34,682 bases of DNA. It comes from JAGNEJ01 sp043757865. Lineage in GTDB: Bacteria > Verrucomicrobiota > Verrucomicrobiia > Verrucomicrobiales > V1-33. Shown in pieces: positions 32,450-34,682 of the stretch. Made by a program: the position numbers and the translations under genes. Numbering within the stretch: position 1 is the first letter of the stretch; every line of letters starts with the position of its first letter. Where the stretch lies: contig JAYVOP010000031.1 of assembly GCA_043757865.1 (NCBI GenBank), positions 1 through 34,682 of the forward strand, written 5' to 3'. The notes beneath the pieces are model-generated. The model was not told where the DNA came from and did no database searches. It saw only the letters and a program-made list of their open reading frames with translations.

Positions 32450-34682
32450 ATCAACATGTGCGAGCGCTGGTCGATCATTACCTCCGCCACGGTTTGGAAG
32501 AGGCGCGGTAGGGAGTAGGGCTTGGGGAGGAAACTGATTTCTTGTTGCTTAGCCGTATCCATCAGATGGTGTTTGTCCGTGTAGCCGCTGCTGAGGAGGA
32601 CGCGGAGGCGCGGATTGCGGTGTTTAAACTCGCTGATGAGATCCACGCCATTGCCATCCGGCAGGACGGCATCGCTGAAGATCATATCAAAGTTCCCTTC
32701 CTCATCGCTGAATTTTTCATACGCCTCGCGCACGCAAGCCGCGCTAGTGACGTGATAGCCATTCTGGGTTAGGGCGGTGCGGACGAGGCGGTTTACGGCC
32801 TCCTCGTCTTCCACGAGCAGCACGCGCTGGCCGTGACCTTTGAAGGGTTTATCCGAGGTGGCAGCGGCAGCGCCTAACGGGATTTCTGTCTTGGGCAGAT
32901 TGGCGTGGAGGCCGCTGAAATAGATGTGGAAAGTGGTGCCCGCCTGGGGTGCCGTTTGCAGACGGATGCCGCCATTGTGCTCCTGGAGAATGCCGTAGAT
33001 CACAGAGAGTCCCAGGCCCGTGCCTTCCATGCCTTTGGTGGTAAAGAAGGGCTCGAAGATGCGGTCTGCGATCTCCTGGGGAATGCCGCCGCCGGTGTCT
33101 TGCAGGCTGATGCAGATGTATTCCCCGGTGCCCATTTGCCCATTGCAGAGCGGCACGGGCTCCTGAGCCGCGTTGACATTGCGGGTGGTGATGGTGATGG
33201 AGCCGCCGCCGGGCATGGCATCCCGGGCGTTGACGCAGAGGTTCATGATGATCTGCTCTAACTGTCCAGAATCTGCTTGGATGGCCAGTAAATCAGGGCT
33301 CAGGTTCATGCTCATTTTCACATCCTCACCAATGATCCGCCGCAACATGCCGCTCATGCTTTGCAGCGCTTGGTTCACATCGAAGATGCTTTTCTTGACT
33401 ACTTGTTTCCGGCTAAAGGCGAGTAATTGACGCGTTAGTGTGGCCGCTTGCTCAGCCGCGCGGCGGATCTCCTTGAGATCGGAAATGCTGGCATCATCTG
33501 GACCGCAACGCGCCAGCACCATGTCCGCATAGCCGATGATGGGCAGCAGCATGTTATTAAAATCATGGGCAATGCCACTGCTGAGTTTCCCCACTGCTTC
33601 CATTTTCTGAGACTGATTTAACTGCCCCTGGAGCAGCGCCTTTTCATCCTCAATGCGTTGCCGCCGCAGAGCACTGACGAGCGGGTCCGCGATCATCGCC
33701 AGCAGGTTAGCGTCCTCCGTGCGCCACGCCCGATTCGCCTGACAGCAGTCCACGCCCAGGAAGCCCAGGCAGGCCTCGTCCTCTTGCAGCTGGATCATCA
33801 GCACGGAACGCGCTTGGCGCGCCTGCGCGATCTGTGGATGCAGCATCTCTGCGGGCTGCTCAGATAATTGTGATACCACAAAGACTCGACCCACCGATCC
33901 GGGGTTACTAACCAAGGGGAAGGCGGCGGTGGGCACCTTGGTAAAGTAGGCTTTGAGCGTGGATACGCCGGGTGCCGTCCATTCATGCGCACAGCCTTGG
34001 CTCTGCCCATCCGGGCTGCTTTTTAGCAAGTAACAACGCTCCGCCTGGAGGAATGTGCCTAGCCGCAGCAGGGTTTCATCAATGGTGCTAGTCAACTCTG
34101 GAGGCTTAGCGCGGAGGAAGGCAGAGGAAATGCTGGAGAGTAAGGTCTCACAGTTAGCACGATGGCGGATCTCTGCCTCCGCGCGGATGCGATCTTCGAT
34201 CTCTTGGCGCAGGCGTCCATTTGTTTGCGTTAGCTCGCCCGTGCGCGCCTGCACTAGCTCTTCTAAATGTTCTTGGTGTAACTGCACCGCGCGCTCCGCC
34301 CGGCGGGTTTCCGTGGTATCCCGGAAAACGAGCACGGAGCCGATAATCTCACCCTTATTATTGCGGATCGGAGCCCCGGAATCATCAATCGGTATGGTGT
34401 GCCCATCCCGATGCATGAGCACGGTGCCTTTGGCTAGGTTCACGACCACGCCCGTGCGCAGCGATTCCAACGCCGGGTTGGCCACCGCCGTTCCTGTGAC
34501 CTCATGCACGATGGGGAAGACATCCTCAATCCACGCCCCCACGGCCTCCTGGCAATCCCAACCCGTCATCTGCTCCGCCAGCGGATTCATAAACTGCACC
34601 CGGCCCGTATTGCTGGTGGCAATGACGCCATCGCCAATCGACATCAGCGTGGTTTGCAGCCACTCGTTGCTCTCTTTGAGCG
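32446..34682 (-). CDS. Hybrid sensor histidine kinase/response regulator, 5' end beyond the window
   Basis: The frame is open through base 34682, beginning LKESNEWLQTTLMSIGDGVI. An ATG at 34644 lies inside a PAS domain and is unlikely to be the true start. Domain order in the visible 745 residues is PAS/PAC (RVQFMNPLAEQMTGW; GSVLVFRDTTETRRAERA), a coiled coil (LEELVQARTGELTQTNGRLR), GAF-like (SISSAFLRAKPPELTSTIDE onward), and HisKA with phospho-acceptor His in SSGIAHDFNNMLLPIIGYAD. HATPase_c follows (NLCVNARDAMPGGG, DTGGGIPQEIAD, GTGLGLSVIYGIL). The C-terminal receiver is RVLLVEDEEAVNRLV, DMIFSDAVLPDGNG, LLSSGYTD and FLPKPYS. The HDFNN box belongs to the family of kinases that carry their own receiver. 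Its stop overlaps hrpA by four bases. Sensed signal unknown. Confidence 0.96.
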   Translation of the reverse strand, partial: LKESNEWLQTTLMSIGDGVIATSNTGRVQFMNPLAEQMTGWDCQEAVGAWIEDVFPIVHEVTGTAVANPALESLRTGVVVNLAKGTVLMHRDGHTIPIDDSGAPIRNNKGEIIGSVLVFRDTTETRRAERAVQLHQEHLEELVQARTGELTQTNGRLRQEIEDRIRAEAEIRHRANCETLLSSISSAFLRAKPPELTSTIDETLLRLGTFLQAERCYLLKSSPDGQSQGCAHEWTAPGVSTLKAYFTKVPTAAFPLVSNPGSVGRVFVVSQLSEQPAEMLHPQIAQARQARSVLMIQLQEDEACLGFLGVDCCQANRAWRTEDANLLAMIADPLVSALRRQRIEDEKALLQGQLNQSQKMEAVGKLSSGIAHDFNNMLLPIIGYADMVLARCGPDDASISDLKEIRRAAEQAATLTRQLLAFSRKQVVKKSIFDVNQALQSMSGMLRRIIGEDVKMSMNLSPDLLAIQADSGQLEQIIMNLCVNARDAMPGGGSITITTRNVNAAQEPVPLCNGQMGTGEYICISLQDTGGGIPQEIADRIFEPFFTTKGMEGTGLGLSVIYGILQEHNGGIRLQTAPQAGTTFHIYFSGLHANLPKTEIPLGAAAATSDKPFKGHGQRVLLVEDEEAVNRLVRTALTQNGYHVTSAACVREAYEKFSDEEGNFDMIFSDAVLPDGNGVDLISEFKHRNPRLRVLLSSGYTDKHHLMDTAKQQEISFLPKPYSLPRLFQTVAEVMIDQRSHMLI

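Noticed and set aside
1..34682. CRISPR arrays, tRNA or rRNA genes, transposases, prophage or toxin-antitoxin genes
   Set aside because: None could be recognised by eye on either strand; a covariance-model search was not possible here.

Overview
The window looks like a chromosomal stretch from a member of the PVC group, most likely Verrucomicrobiota. This rests on the gene families rather than on a marker gene. They include a DUF1080 (3-keto-disaccharide hydrolase-like) secreted protein, a planctomycete-type cytochrome c joined to WD40 repeats, a PknB-like kinase with an extracellular discoidin-like domain, eukaryote/archaeal-type ProRS and several coiled-coil exported proteins. Most start codons lack a Shine-Dalgarno motif. 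The tetranucleotide CTAG, usually rare in bacteria, is common from about 1.99 kb onward. No tRNA, rRNA, CRISPR array, transposase, integrase or phage gene was seen.

Layout. 1-1.68 kb (minus strand) is compositionally different. It encodes a thiolase-like protein cut by the left edge and the C-terminal half of an acyl-CoA dehydrogenase. That half is joined in frame to the N-terminal part of a NuoE/NuoF-like protein at about 1.67-1.69 kb. This is the sharpest anomaly in the window and is either a misassembly or a real recombination junction. Then come polA (2.6-5.4 kb), a small probable DNA-binding protein with its own promoter and strong terminator, an orphan FdtA/WxcM-like cupin, a cyclic-nucleotide-binding protein and a stand-alone CoaC. 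Three minus-strand exported proteins (7.6-10.8 kb), two of them coiled-coil, are not assigned to families.

10.9-16.0 kb holds an unusual ABC import locus. Its substrate-binding protein has an N-terminal membrane anchor and a C-terminal OmpA-like peptidoglycan-binding domain. Its permease has two extra membrane segments inserted exactly inside the EAA coupling loop. An ATPase, a two-helix membrane protein with a coiled coil and a DCC-family thiol protein follow with gaps of 12 bases or less. I regard this as the best candidate for an under-described system: a nitrate/sulfonate-type importer tethered to the cell wall.

16.1-18.2 kb is a DUF485 plus acetate-type symporter pair. 18.3-20.6 kb is the DUF1080 protein, whose start codon is preceded by five perfect 7-base repeats, followed by a ThiF/MoeB-rhodanese fusion. 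proS and leuA follow. On the minus strand, 28.4-23.8 kb holds a Ser/Thr kinase, a cytochrome c/WD40 protein and an HAD phosphatase. hrpA (28.7-32.4 kb) and a PAS-GAF-histidine kinase-receiver hybrid running off the right edge close the window. All three convergent gene pairs overlap at their stop codons.
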